A stretch of DNA of 64,000 bases from Pseudomonas hormoni. Lineage in GTDB: Bacteria; Pseudomonadota; Gammaproteobacteria; Pseudomonadales; Pseudomonadaceae. The stretch spans positions 997,001 to 1,061,000 of the forward strand of contig NZ_CP075566.1 of NCBI RefSeq assembly GCF_018502625.1, in the 5' to 3' direction. How positions within the stretch are numbered: the stretch's first letter is position 1; the number at the start of each line of letters is the position of its first letter. Under the pieces are notes generated by a model. The model did not search any database and had not been told where the DNA came from. It worked only from the letters and a program-made list of their open reading frames with translations. The position numbers were made by a program, and so were the translations under genes. Below, in pieces: positions 18,263 to 27,628 of the stretch.

Positions 18263-19969
18263 ATGCAATCGTTGTTCGAACCGCTGACGATACTGATCGC
18301 TGAAGACAGCGCGGCCGATCGCATGCTGCTGTCGAGTATCGTTCGCCGCCAAGGCCATGAAGTACTGACGGCGGCCAATGGCGCTGAAGCGGTCGAAGCG
18401 TTTCGCCAGCAACGACCGCAACTGGTCTTGATGGACGCCATGATGCCGGTGATGGATGGTTTCGAGGCGGCGCGGCAGATCAAGGCGTTGGCTGGGGAAA
18501 CCCTGGTGCCGATCATCTTTCTGACCTCGCTGACCGAAAGCGAGGCGCTGGCCCGCTGTCTTGAGGCTGGCGGCGACGACTTTCTGGCAAAGCCCTACAA
18601 CCAGGTGATCCTCGCCGCCAAAATCAAGGCGATGGACCGCTTGCGGCGGCTGCAGGCCACCGTGCTGGAGCAGCGTGACCAGATCTCCAGGCATCACGAT
18701 TACCTGCTCAACGAACAGCGTGTGGCCAAGGCCGTTTTCGATAAGGTTGCCCATTCCGGCTGCCTGAACGCCCCCAATATCCGCTACTTGCAATCGCCCT
18801 ATGCGCTGTTCAATGGCGACCTTTTGCTGGCGGCATTCACCCCGGCCGGCGACATGCACGTGCTGCTCGGCGATTTCACCGGCCATGGTTTGCCGGCCGC
18901 CGTCGGGGCCATGCCGCTGGCTGAAGTCTTCTACGGCATGACCGCCAAGGGCTACGGCCTGTCGGAAACCCTGCGCGAGATGAACGCCAAGCTCAAGCGC
19001 ATCCTGCCGGTGGACATGTTCTGTTGTGCAACGATGCTGTGCCTGAGCTTTCAGCGACGCTCGGTGGAAGTCTGGAACGGCGGAATGCCGGACGGTTATC
19101 TGCACAACATTGCGAGCGGCGAGCGCACGCCGCTGACGGCCCGGCATTTGCCGCTCGGTGTGCTCAGTCCGCAGACTTTCGATGACCGCACTGAAGTCTT
19201 TCCGATGGCTGTCGGCGATCGGGTGTTCCTGTTGTCCGATGGGGTCATCGACACCTGCGACGCCCGTGAGCAGTTGTTTGGTGTCGAGCGGTTACAGCAG
19301 GTGTTTGCGGCCAACCGTCAGCCTGACCAGCTTTTCGAAGAGATCGAGCAGGCGCTGCGGGATTTTCGTGGCGAGGCCCGCGACGATGTCAGCATGGTCG
19401 AAGTCAGCTTGCTTGAAGCGGAGCAACTGAGTCCGCCGGCGCCCGTCTATTCCGATAGCGGCCAGTCCTGCCCGCTGGACTGGTCGGTGAGTTTTGAGTT
19501 CCGCGCCGCCACCCTGAAACGCTTCAATCCGCTGCCGTATCTTTTGCAGTTGCTGTTGGAGGTCCATGGTTTGCGCGCGCAGAGCGGGGCGCTCTACAGT
19601 GTGCTCGCGGAGCTGTATTCCAATGCGCTGGAGCACGGCGTGCTGGGTCTGGATTCGAGCCTCAAGCGCGATGCTTCGGGTTTTACCCGCTATTATCAGC
19701 AACGCAATGCGCGTCTGGATGAGCTTCAGGACGGCTATGTTCGGGTGCATTTGCAGGTCGCGCCAAAGGACGACGGCGGTTGCCTGACGATTCGGGTCGA
19801 AGACAGTGGCAAAGGTTTTGATGTCGAGCGGGTAATGGCGCGCCCGGTTGATGGCATCCGTCTGTCGGGACGTGGTGTCAGTCTGATCCGCCAGTTGAGC
19901 CGCAACGCCAACTGGTCCGACGAAGGTCGAAGTGCCCGCGTGGAATTTTTCTGGGAGGCTCTGGCATAA
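18263..19969 (+). CDS. hsbR: Response regulator with PP2C phosphatase and serine-kinase domains (HsbR-like)
   Basis: 568 residues. Receiver domain 1-125 with Asp58 (LVLMDAMMPVMDG) and Lys in 'LAKPYN'; a helical linker; a PP2C/SpoIIE phosphatase domain about 175-390 ('GDLLLAAFTPAGDMHVLLGD' and 'LLSDGVIDTCDA' carry metal-binding aspartates); then a GHKL kinase domain ('LAELYSNALEHGV', 'RVEDSGKGFDV', 'LSGRGVSLIRQLS'). It can therefore both phosphorylate and dephosphorylate the STAS partner, and its receiver would be set by the Hpt protein next door. ATG 18263 is preferred to GTG 18254. Confidence 0.88.
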   Translation: MQSLFEPLTILIAEDSAADRMLLSSIVRRQGHEVLTAANGAEAVEAFRQQRPQLVLMDAMMPVMDGFEAARQIKALAGETLVPIIFLTSLTESEALARCLEAGGDDFLAKPYNQVILAAKIKAMDRLRRLQATVLEQRDQISRHHDYLLNEQRVAKAVFDKVAHSGCLNAPNIRYLQSPYALFNGDLLLAAFTPAGDMHVLLGDFTGHGLPAAVGAMPLAEVFYGMTAKGYGLSETLREMNAKLKRILPVDMFCCATMLCLSFQRRSVEVWNGGMPDGYLHNIASGERTPLTARHLPLGVLSPQTFDDRTEVFPMAVGDRVFLLSDGVIDTCDAREQLFGVERLQQVFAANRQPDQLFEEIEQALRDFRGEARDDVSMVEVSLLEAEQLSPPAPVYSDSGQSCPLDWSVSFEFRAATLKRFNPLPYLLQLLLEVHGLRAQSGALYSVLAELYSNALEHGVLGLDSSLKRDASGFTRYYQQRNARLDELQDGYVRVHLQVAPKDDGGCLTIRVEDSGKGFDVERVMARPVDGIRLSGRGVSLIRQLSRNANWSDEGRSARVEFFWEALA

Positions 19970-19999
19970 TCCGCGCATTCTTGATCAAGGAGTGAGCAA

Positions 20000-20368
20000 G
20001 TGGCTGACACACATCTGGACCGCGACGTGCTGAGCGCGTTGCAAGAGGTCATGGAGGATGAGTATTCAATTTTGCTGGATACCTTCCTCGCCGATTCCGA
20101 AGAGCGCTTGAGTCAGTTGCACAAGGCTGGCGATGCCGAGACGCTCGGTGCCACGGCGCACAGTTTCAAGGGCAGTTGCAGCAACATGGGCGCCATACGC
20201 CTCGCCGAGCTGTGCCATGAACTCGAGCAGCGCAGCAAGCAGATGCCCCTCAGCGGCATCGAGAAACTGGTCGGAGAAATCGATGGCGAATTCGCCATTA
20301 TCCGTCCCCTCTACGAAGCAGAGCGCCAGCGCTCTCTCGCTGACGGTGCGACCGTCCGGCGTTTTTAA
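20000..20368 (+). CDS. hptB: Histidine phosphotransfer protein (HptB-like)
   Basis: 122 residues, an Hpt four-helix bundle with His54 in 'TAHSFKGSCSNMGA'. It starts at a GTG 7 bases after AAGGAG. HptB receives phosphoryl groups from hybrid kinases (in P. aeruginosa PA1611, PA1976, RetS-related kinases and SagS) and passes them to HsbR. The kinases are not in this window. Confidence 0.87.
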   Translation: MADTHLDRDVLSALQEVMEDEYSILLDTFLADSEERLSQLHKAGDAETLGATAHSFKGSCSNMGAIRLAELCHELEQRSKQMPLSGIEKLVGEIDGEFAIIRPLYEAERQRSLADGATVRRF

Positions 20369-20450
20369 CGCCGCTTGAGAAAAACTGGCTCAAGCCTTGC
20401 AGGTATCAGCGCAACTGTACCTACGATCCCAGTGCAGCGGAGACCGTTTC

Positions 20451-21818
20451 ATGCCCGTTACCCCCAATATTCTTCTTCAGGCCGCCGCTCAGGCCAAGAC
20501 TCAAGCCGCCTCCGCCAATACACCGGCGCTGTCCGCTGAGCCCGGGGACAAGGCGTCCAGCTTCGCTCAGGTTTACGCCACTCAGGCCCAGAGCAAGCCC
20601 TCTGCGGCCACCGATGCGCCGGCAAAACCGGTGCGCGATAAAACCCCGGACAGCCCCGGCAAAAAGGACGTCGGCAACGACAAGCCTGCCGCCCCGGAAC
20701 CGACGGTTGCCGATAGCGGCAAATCCTTGCCCGCCGATAAACCGGCGCCGAGCGACGACAAGGCCGCCAACGAGGATGCCGTCGAAACGCCAGTGGCCGA
20801 CACTGTCCCGGCCGATCCGGCCCTTGATCCTTCATTGCTGCCAGAGTTGCAACCCGTTGTGACGGCCCCTGTTGTGGAGGCGCCGCCCGTGGTGGTCGCT
20901 GAGCAACCACCAGTGGAAATGCCTGTCGCTCCAGCAGTGACGACGACGACGACGGCGCAGGTTCCTGTTGCGGCGGCGGATAGCGATTTCGATCCCGAGG
21001 CCGATCCGCTCGATGCTCTCCCGGCTGTGCGCATGGCCATGGAGCAGGGCGGCCATATTTCAGCTGCCAGCCAGGCACAGCCCAAGGCAGCACCGACGCC
21101 GACGCCGGCCCAGACCCAGGCTGATGGCGAGCCTACCTCGGCGCAGAACTTTGCCGCCGGCATGGCTGGAATGCTCGATGTGCAGGCCGACAAGGACAGC
21201 ACCAGTCAGGGTGGCGAGAAAGCCTTTAGTGGGCTGATCGATGACGGCCTCAAGGATTTGAAGTCTGCCACCAGCGATACCCGCGTCGATGATTTCGCCA
21301 ACCGTCTGGCTGCACTGACCCAGGCTGCCACGCCGAAAACCGCTAATGCCGTGCCGGTGAATCAGCCGATTGCCATGCATCAGAGCGGCTGGACCGAAGA
21401 GGTGGTGAACCGGGTCATGTACCTGTCCAGTGCCAACCTCAAGGCGGCTGATATCCAGTTACAGCCTGCCGAACTGGGTCGCCTCGATATTCGGGTGAAC
21501 ATGGTGCCGGACCAGCAGACCCAGGTGACCTTCATGAGTGCGCACCCAAGCGTTCGCGAAGCGCTGGATGGCCAGATGCATCGCTTGCGAGACATGTTCG
21601 CGCAGCAGGGCATGGGGCAGGTTGACGTCAACGTCTCCGACCAGTCTCGCGGTTCTCAGCAAGGTCAGGACCAGGCTCGACAAAGTCAGGGCGGACGCAC
21701 CAACGCCAGCGGCGGTCGTCTCGACGGCATGGACGAAGAACTCGCGCCGACTGTTGCCGAAGTGGCGGCCGGCACGACGAGCGTCATCGGTTCCAGCGCG
21801 GTCGACTACTACGCCTGA
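20451..21818 (+). CDS. fliK: Flagellar hook-length control protein FliK
   Basis: 455 residues. The long N-terminal half is rich in Ala, Pro, Asp and Lys (the molecular ruler). The C-terminal Flg_hook domain carries the family core 'ADIQLQPAELGRLDIRVNMV', then 'VTFMSAHPSVREALDGQMHR' and 'LRDMFAQQGMGQVDVNVSDQ', with a Gln/Gly-rich tail. FliK measures hook length and makes FlhB switch export specificity to filament proteins. ATG 20451 follows GGAG; a longer frame from 20397 has no site. A second FliK-like gene lies at 42368-43942. Confidence 0.92.
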   Translation: MPVTPNILLQAAAQAKTQAASANTPALSAEPGDKASSFAQVYATQAQSKPSAATDAPAKPVRDKTPDSPGKKDVGNDKPAAPEPTVADSGKSLPADKPAPSDDKAANEDAVETPVADTVPADPALDPSLLPELQPVVTAPVVEAPPVVVAEQPPVEMPVAPAVTTTTTAQVPVAAADSDFDPEADPLDALPAVRMAMEQGGHISAASQAQPKAAPTPTPAQTQADGEPTSAQNFAAGMAGMLDVQADKDSTSQGGEKAFSGLIDDGLKDLKSATSDTRVDDFANRLAALTQAATPKTANAVPVNQPIAMHQSGWTEEVVNRVMYLSSANLKAADIQLQPAELGRLDIRVNMVPDQQTQVTFMSAHPSVREALDGQMHRLRDMFAQQGMGQVDVNVSDQSRGSQQGQDQARQSQGGRTNASGGRLDGMDEELAPTVAEVAAGTTSVIGSSAVDYYA

Positions 21819-21833
21819 CCCAACGCAAAACGC

Positions 21834-21863
21834 TGTAGGAGCAAGGCAAGCCTTGCTCCTACA
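21834..21863. repeat. Short palindrome after fliK
   Basis: Thirteen-base arms TGTAGGAGCAAGG and CCTTGCTCCTACA around CAAG, 15 bases after the fliK stop. It belongs to the same sequence family as the palindromes at 27396 and 41939. It lies between fliK and the sigma-54 promoter of fliL, so it likely marks the fliK mRNA end. Confidence 0.85.
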
Positions 21864-21913
21864 AGTGCGGTGTTCACCGATCATTCGCTGTCTCCAATAC
21901 CTCCCGACACTTC

Positions 21914-21929
21914 TGGCATAACACTTGCT
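21914..21929 (+). promoter_or_regulatory. Sigma-54 promoter of fliLMNOPQR-flhB
   Basis: TGGCATA (21914-21920), ACAC, TTGCT (21925-21929) keeps the invariant GG and GC with correct spacing. It lies 50 bases before the fliL ATG. FleQ and sigma-54 drive the equivalent promoter in P. aeruginosa. Confidence 0.8.
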
Positions 21930-21979
21930 CTTGCCTTGCCGTGCGACTGTGAAAACCCGAATAGTGACGGATTATTGGC

Positions 21980-22480
21980 ATGGCGAAGAGCGAAGCAGCA
22001 GTAAAAGACCCCGCAACCAAAGGCAAAATCAAGCTGATCATTGTGATCGTGGTGGCCCTGCTGCTGGCGATCGGCTTGTCCGTGGGGGCGACCTGGTTCT
22101 TCATGCACAGCGCCCAGAGCAAACCTGCCGCCGCGGCTGAAGTCGCCCCGGTCGGCAAGCAGCCAGCGATTTTCGAGCCCATGGCGCCGGCCTTCGTGGC
22201 CAATTACAACCAGAACGGCCGTCAGCGCTACATGCAGGTGAGCATCACCATGCAGGGCCGCAACCAGGCCGATCTGGAAGCGCTCAAAGTCCACATGCCG
22301 GTAATCCGCAATAACCTGGTCATGCTGTTCTCCGGGCAGGACTTCGCGACCCTGGCGTCGCCTGTCGGTCAGGAAATGTTGCGTCAGAAGGCGACCGCGA
22401 GCGTCCAGGAAGTGGCGCAGAAAGAGCTCGGCAAAGTGGTCATCGAACAGTTGCTTTTCACTAATTTCGTACTGCAGTAG
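21980..22480 (+). CDS. fliL: Flagellar basal body-associated protein FliL
   Basis: 166 residues. A short cytoplasmic N terminus is followed by one transmembrane helix (about 16-38, LIIVIVVALLLAIGLSVGAT) and a periplasmic stomatin-like domain ('AFVANYNQNGRQRYMQVSIT', 'LRQKATASVQEVAQKELGKV'). FliL rings the stator units and supports motor torque. It is the first gene of a seven-gene export and switch unit. Confidence 0.95.
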   Translation: MAKSEAAVKDPATKGKIKLIIVIVVALLLAIGLSVGATWFFMHSAQSKPAAAAEVAPVGKQPAIFEPMAPAFVANYNQNGRQRYMQVSITMQGRNQADLEALKVHMPVIRNNLVMLFSGQDFATLASPVGQEMLRQKATASVQEVAQKELGKVVIEQLLFTNFVLQ

Positions 22481-22489
22481 GAACACGAC

Positions 22490-23458
22490 ATGGCCGTGCA
22501 GGACCTGCTGTCCCAGGATGAAATCGATGCGCTGTTGCATGGCGTCGATGACGGTCTGGTACAGACCGATACCGCTGCCGAGCCCGGCAGCGTCAAAAGC
22601 TACGACCTGACCAGCCAGGATCGCATTGTCCGCGGACGCATGCCTACCCTGGAAATGATCAACGAGCGTTTCGCCCGCTACACCCGCATCAGCATGTTCA
22701 ACATGCTGCGCCGCTCGGCGGACGTTGCCGTCGGTGGCGTGCAGGTGATGAAGTTCGGCGAATACGTGCACTCGCTGTACGTGCCGACCAGCCTCAACCT
22801 GGTCAAGATCAAACCGCTGCGCGGCACCGCGCTGTTCATCCTCGACGCCAAGCTGGTGTTCAAACTGGTGGACAACTTCTTCGGCGGCGACGGCCGTCAC
22901 GCGAAGATCGAGGGGCGTGAATTCACCCCCACCGAACTGCGTGTGGTGCGCATGGTGCTGGAGCAGGCCTTCGTCGATCTGAAGGAAGCCTGGCAGGCGA
23001 TCATGGAAGTGAACTTCGAGTACATCAACTCGGAAGTGAACCCGGCCATGGCCAACATCGTCGGCCCGAGCGAAGCCATTGTCGTGTCGACGTTCCACAT
23101 CGAACTCGATGGCGGTGGCGGCGATCTGCACGTGACCATGCCGTACTCGATGATCGAGCCGGTGCGCGAAATGCTCGACGCCGGCTTCCAGTCGGACCTC
23201 GACGATCAGGACGAGCGCTGGGTCAATGCCCTGCGCCAGGACGTGCTGGACGTTGACGTGCCGATCGGTGCCACGGTTGCCCGTCGCCAGTTGCGCCTGC
23301 GCGACATCCTGCACATGCAGCCGGGGGACATTATCCCGGTCGAGATGCCGGAAGAAATGATCATGCGCGCCAATGGCGTGCCTGCATTCAAGGTCAAGAT
23401 GGGCTCGCACAAAGGCAACCTCGCGTTGCAAGTGATCGAGCCGATCGAGCGCCGTTAA
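22490..23458 (+). CDS. fliM: Flagellar motor switch protein FliM
   Basis: 322 residues. The N-terminal CheY-P docking segment 'LLSQDEIDALLHGV' (residues 6-19) is followed by the CheC-like middle domain that binds FliG ('MLRRSADVAVGGVQVMKFGE') and a C-terminal SpoA domain that binds FliN ('GATVARRQLRLRDILHMQPG'). Binding of phosphorylated CheY to the N terminus reverses the motor. Nine bases separate it from fliL. Confidence 0.97.
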   Translation: MAVQDLLSQDEIDALLHGVDDGLVQTDTAAEPGSVKSYDLTSQDRIVRGRMPTLEMINERFARYTRISMFNMLRRSADVAVGGVQVMKFGEYVHSLYVPTSLNLVKIKPLRGTALFILDAKLVFKLVDNFFGGDGRHAKIEGREFTPTELRVVRMVLEQAFVDLKEAWQAIMEVNFEYINSEVNPAMANIVGPSEAIVVSTFHIELDGGGGDLHVTMPYSMIEPVREMLDAGFQSDLDDQDERWVNALRQDVLDVDVPIGATVARRQLRLRDILHMQPGDIIPVEMPEEMIMRANGVPAFKVKMGSHKGNLALQVIEPIERR

Positions 23459-23527
23459 GCGGCGCTGCTCCCCATTCGCTATTAACTGACGGCAGCCCGT
23501 TCAAGGGTTGCCCGCCGAGGACACATG

Positions 23528-23986
23528 ATGGCTAACGACATGAATACCCAGGACGACCAGGCGCTGGCCGATGAATGGGCTGCGGCCCTGGAAGAAACCG
23601 GCGACGCCGGGCAGGACGACATCGACGCCTTGCTGGCCGCCGACGCTGCCAGCTCGCCGTCCAACCGTCTGCCGATGGAAGAGTTCGGCAGCGTGCCGAA
23701 AAACAACGATCCAGTCACGCTGGACGGTCCGAACCTCGACGTGATCCTCGACATCCCGGTGTCGATTTCCATGGAAGTGGGCAGCACCGACATCAACATC
23801 CGCAACCTGCTGCAACTCAACCAGGGTTCGGTGATCGAGCTCGATCGTCTGGCCGGTGAGCCGCTGGATGTGCTGGTCAACGGCACGCTCATCGCTCACG
23901 GTGAGGTGGTGGTGGTCAACGAGAAGTTCGGCATTCGCCTGACCGACGTGATCAGCCCAAGCGAACGTATCAAGAAGCTGCGCTGA
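23528..23986 (+). CDS. fliN: Flagellar motor switch protein FliN
   Basis: 152 residues. The C-terminal SpoA domain is typical ('LDVILDIPVSISMEVGSTDI', 'LNQGSVIELDRLAGEPLDV', 'NEKFGIRLTDVISPSERIKK'). The N-terminal ~55 residues are an acidic extension containing 'GQDDIDALLAAD', close to the CheY-docking motif of FliM. Two adjacent ATGs exist; 23528 (MANDMNTQ) has the better spacing to GAGG at 23517-23520. FliN forms the base of the C ring and docks FliH. Confidence 0.95.
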   Translation: MANDMNTQDDQALADEWAAALEETGDAGQDDIDALLAADAASSPSNRLPMEEFGSVPKNNDPVTLDGPNLDVILDIPVSISMEVGSTDINIRNLLQLNQGSVIELDRLAGEPLDVLVNGTLIAHGEVVVVNEKFGIRLTDVISPSERIKKLR

Positions 23987-24424
23987 GTGAAAAAGGTTCT
24001 GGGGTTAGTGCTGGCCTTGCCGTTCAGTGTTCTGGCGGCCGAGCCGGTGGCGACTGCTGCCGCGGCACCTGCTGTCAGCAGTGGTGTGGCGGGACAATTG
24101 ACGCAGCTGGTGCTCGGTTTGTTGCTGGTGTTGGGGTTGATCTTCTTCCTTGCCTGGCTGTTGCGCCGGGTCCAGCAGGCCGGGCCGGCCGGCAAGGGAC
24201 AGGTGATCGAACTGATCGGCTCCCGCGCGCTGGGCCCGCGTGACCGTTTGATGCTGGTGCAGGTTGGCAACGAGCAGATTCTGCTCGGGTTGAGTCCCGG
24301 TACCATCACCGCTTTGCATGTGCTCAAGGAGCCGGTGCAAGTGCCGGTCACCGAGAAAGCGACCCCGGAGTTTGCCCAGCGCCTGATGGAGCTAATGGGC
24401 AAGGATCAGAAGGATAAGAAGTAA
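23987..24424 (+). CDS. fliO: Flagellar export apparatus protein FliO
   Basis: 145 residues starting at a GTG directly after the fliN stop. A signal-like N terminus ([20 protein letters not shown]) precedes one transmembrane helix about 35-60 ([20 protein letters not shown]), and the cytoplasmic tail has '[20 protein letters not shown]', the FliO/FliN-like beta block. FliO helps assemble the FliP-FliR core of the export gate. Confidence 0.9.
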   Translation: MKKVLGLVLALPFSVLAAEPVATAAAAPAVSSGVAGQLTQLVLGLLLVLGLIFFLAWLLRRVQQAGPAGKGQVIELIGSRALGPRDRLMLVQVGNEQILLGLSPGTITALHVLKEPVQVPVTEKATPEFAQRLMELMGKDQKDKK

Positions 24425-25182
24425 TGGGTGCGCTACGCATCATCTTGACGCTGGCCCTGATGCTGGCCGCGCCGCTGGCCTTCGCCGCCGACCCGTTGTC
24501 GATCCCGGCGATCACCCTGGGCACCAATGCCCAGGGTGCTCAGGAATACTCGGTCAGCCTGCAGATCCTGCTGATCATGACCGCGCTGAGTTTCATTCCG
24601 GCGTTTGTCATGCTGATGACCAGTTTCACCCGGATCATCATCGTCTTCTCGATCCTGCGTCAGGCTTTGGGCCTGCAGCAGACGCCGTCGAACCAGATCC
24701 TTACCGGCATGGCACTGTTTCTGACGATGTTCATCATGGCGCCGGTGTTCGACCGGGTTAACCAGGATGCCTTGCAACCGTATCTGGCGGAAAAACTCAC
24801 CGCCCAGGATGCCGTGGCCAAGGCCCAGGTGCCGATCAAGGACTTCATGCTGGCCCAGACGCGCAGCAGCGATCTTGAGCTGTTCATGCGCCTGTCCAAG
24901 CGCACCGACATCGCGACGCCGGATCAGGCGCCGCTGACCATTCTGGTGCCGGCCTTCGTCACCTCTGAATTGAAAACCGCGTTCCAGATCGGCTTCATGA
25001 TCTTCATTCCGTTCCTGATCATCGACCTGGTGGTGGCCAGTGTGCTGATGGCCATGGGTATGATGATGCTCTCGCCGCTGATCATTTCCCTGCCGTTCAA
25101 GATCATGCTGTTCGTGCTGGTAGATGGTTGGGCGCTGATCATCGGTACGTTGGCGAGCAGCTTCGGCGGTGTCTCGCCATGA
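24424..25182 (+). CDS. fliP: Flagellar export gate protein FliP
   Basis: 252 residues with a cleavable signal peptide (about residues 1-21, ending AFAADP) and four transmembrane helices. The family motif '[20 protein letters not shown]' and the block '[20 protein letters not shown]' are intact. FliP forms the pentameric core of the export channel with FliR and FliQ. It starts on the last base of fliO and overlaps fliQ by four bases. Confidence 0.97.
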   Translation: MGALRIILTLALMLAAPLAFAADPLSIPAITLGTNAQGAQEYSVSLQILLIMTALSFIPAFVMLMTSFTRIIIVFSILRQALGLQQTPSNQILTGMALFLTMFIMAPVFDRVNQDALQPYLAEKLTAQDAVAKAQVPIKDFMLAQTRSSDLELFMRLSKRTDIATPDQAPLTILVPAFVTSELKTAFQIGFMIFIPFLIIDLVVASVLMAMGMMMLSPLIISLPFKIMLFVLVDGWALIIGTLASSFGGVSP

Positions 25183-25448
25183 CGCCGGAAGTCGCGGTAG
25201 ACATCTTCCGGGAAGCGCTCTGGCTGACCACCATGATGGTCGCCGTGTTGGTGATTCCGAGTTTGCTCGTGGGTCTGTTGGTGGCGATGTTCCAGGCCGC
25301 CACCCAGATCAACGAACAGACCCTGAGCTTCCTGCCGCGCCTGCTGGTGATGCTGGTGACGTTGATCGTCGCCGGTCCGTGGATGGTGCAGACCTTCATG
25401 GAATACATCCTGCAGTTGTACGGCAATATTCCTCGGGTCATTGGCTAA
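25179..25448 (+). CDS. fliQ: Flagellar export gate protein FliQ
   Basis: 89 residues, two transmembrane helices ('[20 protein letters not shown]' and '[20 protein letters not shown]') with the family motif '[17 protein letters not shown]'. The ATG at 25179 forms an ATGA overlap with fliP; longer upstream frames are spurious. FliQ packs around the FliP/FliR core of the gate. Confidence 0.96.
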   Translation: MTPEVAVDIFREALWLTTMMVAVLVIPSLLVGLLVAMFQAATQINEQTLSFLPRLLVMLVTLIVAGPWMVQTFMEYILQLYGNIPRVIG

Positions 25449-25451
25449 GCC

Positions 25452-26234
25452 ATGTCACTGCTGCAGCTGACCGACACCCAGATCAGTACCTGGGTTGCTT
25501 CGTTCATATTGCCGCTGTTTCGCATCGGCGCCGTCCTGATGACCATGCCGATCTTTGGCACGACTCTGGTGCCGACCCGCGTGCGATTGTATTTCGCCCT
25601 GGCAATCACAGTGGTTGTCGTGCCCGGCCTGCCACCGATGCCGCAGGTTCATGCGCTGGACCTGAGCGGGCTGCTGCTGATCGCTGAACAGATCATTATC
25701 GGCGCCTTGATGGGGCTCTCGCTCCAGCTGTTTTTCCAGGCGTTTGTCGTCGCCGGGCAGATCATTTCGGTACAGATGGGGATGGGTTTCGCCTCGATGG
25801 TCGACCCTACCAACGGCGTGTCGGCGGCGGTCATCGGGCAATTCCTGACGATGCTCGTGACCCTGCTGTTTCTCGGCATGAATGGGCATCTGGTGGTGTT
25901 CGAAGTGCTGACGGAGAGTTTCACCACGATGCCCGTCGGCAGTGCGATGCTGATCAACCACTTCTGGGAACTGGCCAACAAGCTGGGTTGGGTGCTGGGC
26001 GCGGCGATGCTCCTGGTCATGCCGGCGATCACGGCGTTGTTGGTGGTTAACATCGCCTTCGGCGTGATGACGCGGGCGGCGCCGCAGTTGAACATTTTTT
26101 CCATCGGTTTCCCCCTGACCCTGGTGCTGGGTCTGGTGATTTTCTGGGTCGGTCTCGGCGACATTCTCAATCAGTATCAGCCCTTGGCCACCGAGGCCCT
26201 GCAGCTGTTACGTGACATGGCGCAGGCGCGCTAG
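25452..26234 (+). CDS. fliR: Flagellar export gate protein FliR
   Basis: 260 residues, about six hydrophobic segments. Conserved blocks include 'FGTTLVPTRVRLYFALAITV', 'GQIISVQMGMGFASMVDPTN' and 'APQLNIFSIGFPLTLVLGLV'. FliR completes the helical export core and contacts FlhB, which follows after two bases. Confidence 0.96.
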   Translation: MSLLQLTDTQISTWVASFILPLFRIGAVLMTMPIFGTTLVPTRVRLYFALAITVVVVPGLPPMPQVHALDLSGLLLIAEQIIIGALMGLSLQLFFQAFVVAGQIISVQMGMGFASMVDPTNGVSAAVIGQFLTMLVTLLFLGMNGHLVVFEVLTESFTTMPVGSAMLINHFWELANKLGWVLGAAMLLVMPAITALLVVNIAFGVMTRAAPQLNIFSIGFPLTLVLGLVIFWVGLGDILNQYQPLATEALQLLRDMAQAR

Positions 26235-26236
26235 CC

Positions 26237-27376
26237 ATGGCCGAGAGCGAGAGCGGTCAGGACAAAACAGAAGACCCCACGGAGAAGCGCAAAAAAGACT
26301 CCAGGGACAAGGGCGAGATCGCCCGCTCCAAAGAGCTCAATACCCTGGCAACCATGATGGCGGGTGCCGGGGGATTGTTGATCTATGGCGGCGGTCTGGC
26401 TGTGGATCTGCTGGAAATCATGCGTCTGAACTTCTCCCTGCCGCGGGATGTGTTGCTTGATCCGGGGCAAATGGGTCAGTACCTGATGCATTCGGGAAAG
26501 ATCGCCCTTCTGGCAGTGCAGCCGATATTGCTGTTGCTTCTGCTGGCGGCGTTTCTGGGGCCGATTTCCCTGGGTGGCTGGTTGTTTGCCGGCAAGAGCC
26601 TGGCGCCCAAATTCAGCCGGATGAACCCGGCGGCGGGGCTCAAGCGGATGTTCTCCAGCACGGCTTTGATCGAACTGCTCAAGGCGCTGGCTAAATTTCT
26701 GCTGATTTTGTTTGTTGCATTGTCCGTCCTGCGCGCGGACATCGACGACTTGTTGCGCATTGCCCATGAGCCGTTGGAGCAGGCGATCATCCACAGCGTT
26801 CAGCTGGTGGGCTGGAGCACATTGTGGATGGCGTGCGGGCTGATTCTGATCGCGGCAGTGGATGTCCCGGTGCAGCTTTACCAGAGCCATAAAAAACTGC
26901 TGATGACCAAGCAGGAAGTGCGCGACGAGCACAAGGATCAGGAGGGGAAACCAGAGGTCAAGCAGCGGATTCGCCAGTTGCAGCGCGAAATGTCCCAGCG
27001 GCGGATGATGGCAGCGATTCCCGAGGCCGACGTGGTCATTACCAACCCGACTCACTACGCCGTGGCCCTCAAGTACGATGCGGAAAAAGGTGGTGCTCCG
27101 GTGCTGCTGGCCAAGGGTAGCGACTTCGTGGCCTTGAAAATCCGCGAAATCGCCGTGGCCAATGAAGTGTTGCTGCTGGAGTCGCCAGCCCTGGCGCGTT
27201 CGATCTACTACTCCACGGAGCTGGAGCAGGAAATTCCGGGCGGGCTGTACCTTGCCGTCGCCCAGGTGCTGGCCTATGTCTACCAGATCCGCCAGCACCG
27301 AGCCGGCAAGGGCAAGCGTCCCGAGCCGCTCAAGGATGATTTGCCGATTCCACCGGATTTGCGGCGCGATTCCTGA
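26237..27376 (+). CDS. flhB: Flagellar export switch protein FlhB
   Basis: 379 residues: the N-terminal basic segment (TEDPTEKRKKDSRDKGEIARS) is the FlhB signature, followed by four transmembrane helices and a cytoplasmic domain with the autocleavage site Asn270-Pro-Thr-His (VVITNPTHYAVAL). Cleavage lets FlhB, with FliK, switch export from rod/hook to filament substrates. It is the last gene of the fliL unit, followed by a palindrome. Confidence 0.96.
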   Translation: MAESESGQDKTEDPTEKRKKDSRDKGEIARSKELNTLATMMAGAGGLLIYGGGLAVDLLEIMRLNFSLPRDVLLDPGQMGQYLMHSGKIALLAVQPILLLLLLAAFLGPISLGGWLFAGKSLAPKFSRMNPAAGLKRMFSSTALIELLKALAKFLLILFVALSVLRADIDDLLRIAHEPLEQAIIHSVQLVGWSTLWMACGLILIAAVDVPVQLYQSHKKLLMTKQEVRDEHKDQEGKPEVKQRIRQLQREMSQRRMMAAIPEADVVITNPTHYAVALKYDAEKGGAPVLLAKGSDFVALKIREIAVANEVLLLESPALARSIYYSTELEQEIPGGLYLAVAQVLAYVYQIRQHRAGKGKRPEPLKDDLPIPPDLRRDS

Positions 27377-27395
27377 TTTTTGTGCTAGCCGTACC

Positions 27396-27493
27396 GACGC
27401 CTTCGCGGGCAAGCCTTGCTCCTACAGGTCACGTCGTCCGCGAGTTGCGCATGACACGATCTTGTAGGAGCAAGGCTTGCCCGCGAAGGCGTC
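27396..27493. repeat. Perfect long inverted repeat between flhB and flhA
   Basis: The 31-base arms 27396-27426 and 27463-27493 are exactly complementary (start GACGCCTTCGCGGGC) with a 36-base spacer. It is the same family as 17761 and 21834. Position right after flhB and before the flhA promoter suggests a transcript end or mRNA-stability element. Confidence 0.92.
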
Positions 27494-27551
27494 AGCGCAA
27501 ACAACACAAATCCCCTCGATAAACCCCTCTGTTCCAAACCCCTGCAAAAGT

Positions 27552-27567
27552 TGGAAGGCTTCTTGCA
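27552..27567 (+). promoter_or_regulatory. Sigma-54 promoter of flhA-flhF-fleN
   Basis: TGGAAGG (27552-27558), CTTC, TTGCA (27563-27567) has the invariant GG and GC at proper spacing, 61 bases before the flhA GTG. The corresponding P. aeruginosa promoter is FleQ-dependent. Confidence 0.8.
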
Positions 27568-27628
27568 GTAGCCGCTCTGCGTCTGCTTCGGGCGTCAAAA
27601 GTTTGCTTTAAAGGAACGGGGAATACCG

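Noticed and set aside
21881..23431. Minus-strand open frame of 516 codons opposite fliL-fliM
   Set aside because: Antisense artefact; crosses the fliL promoter and is not consistent with any family.
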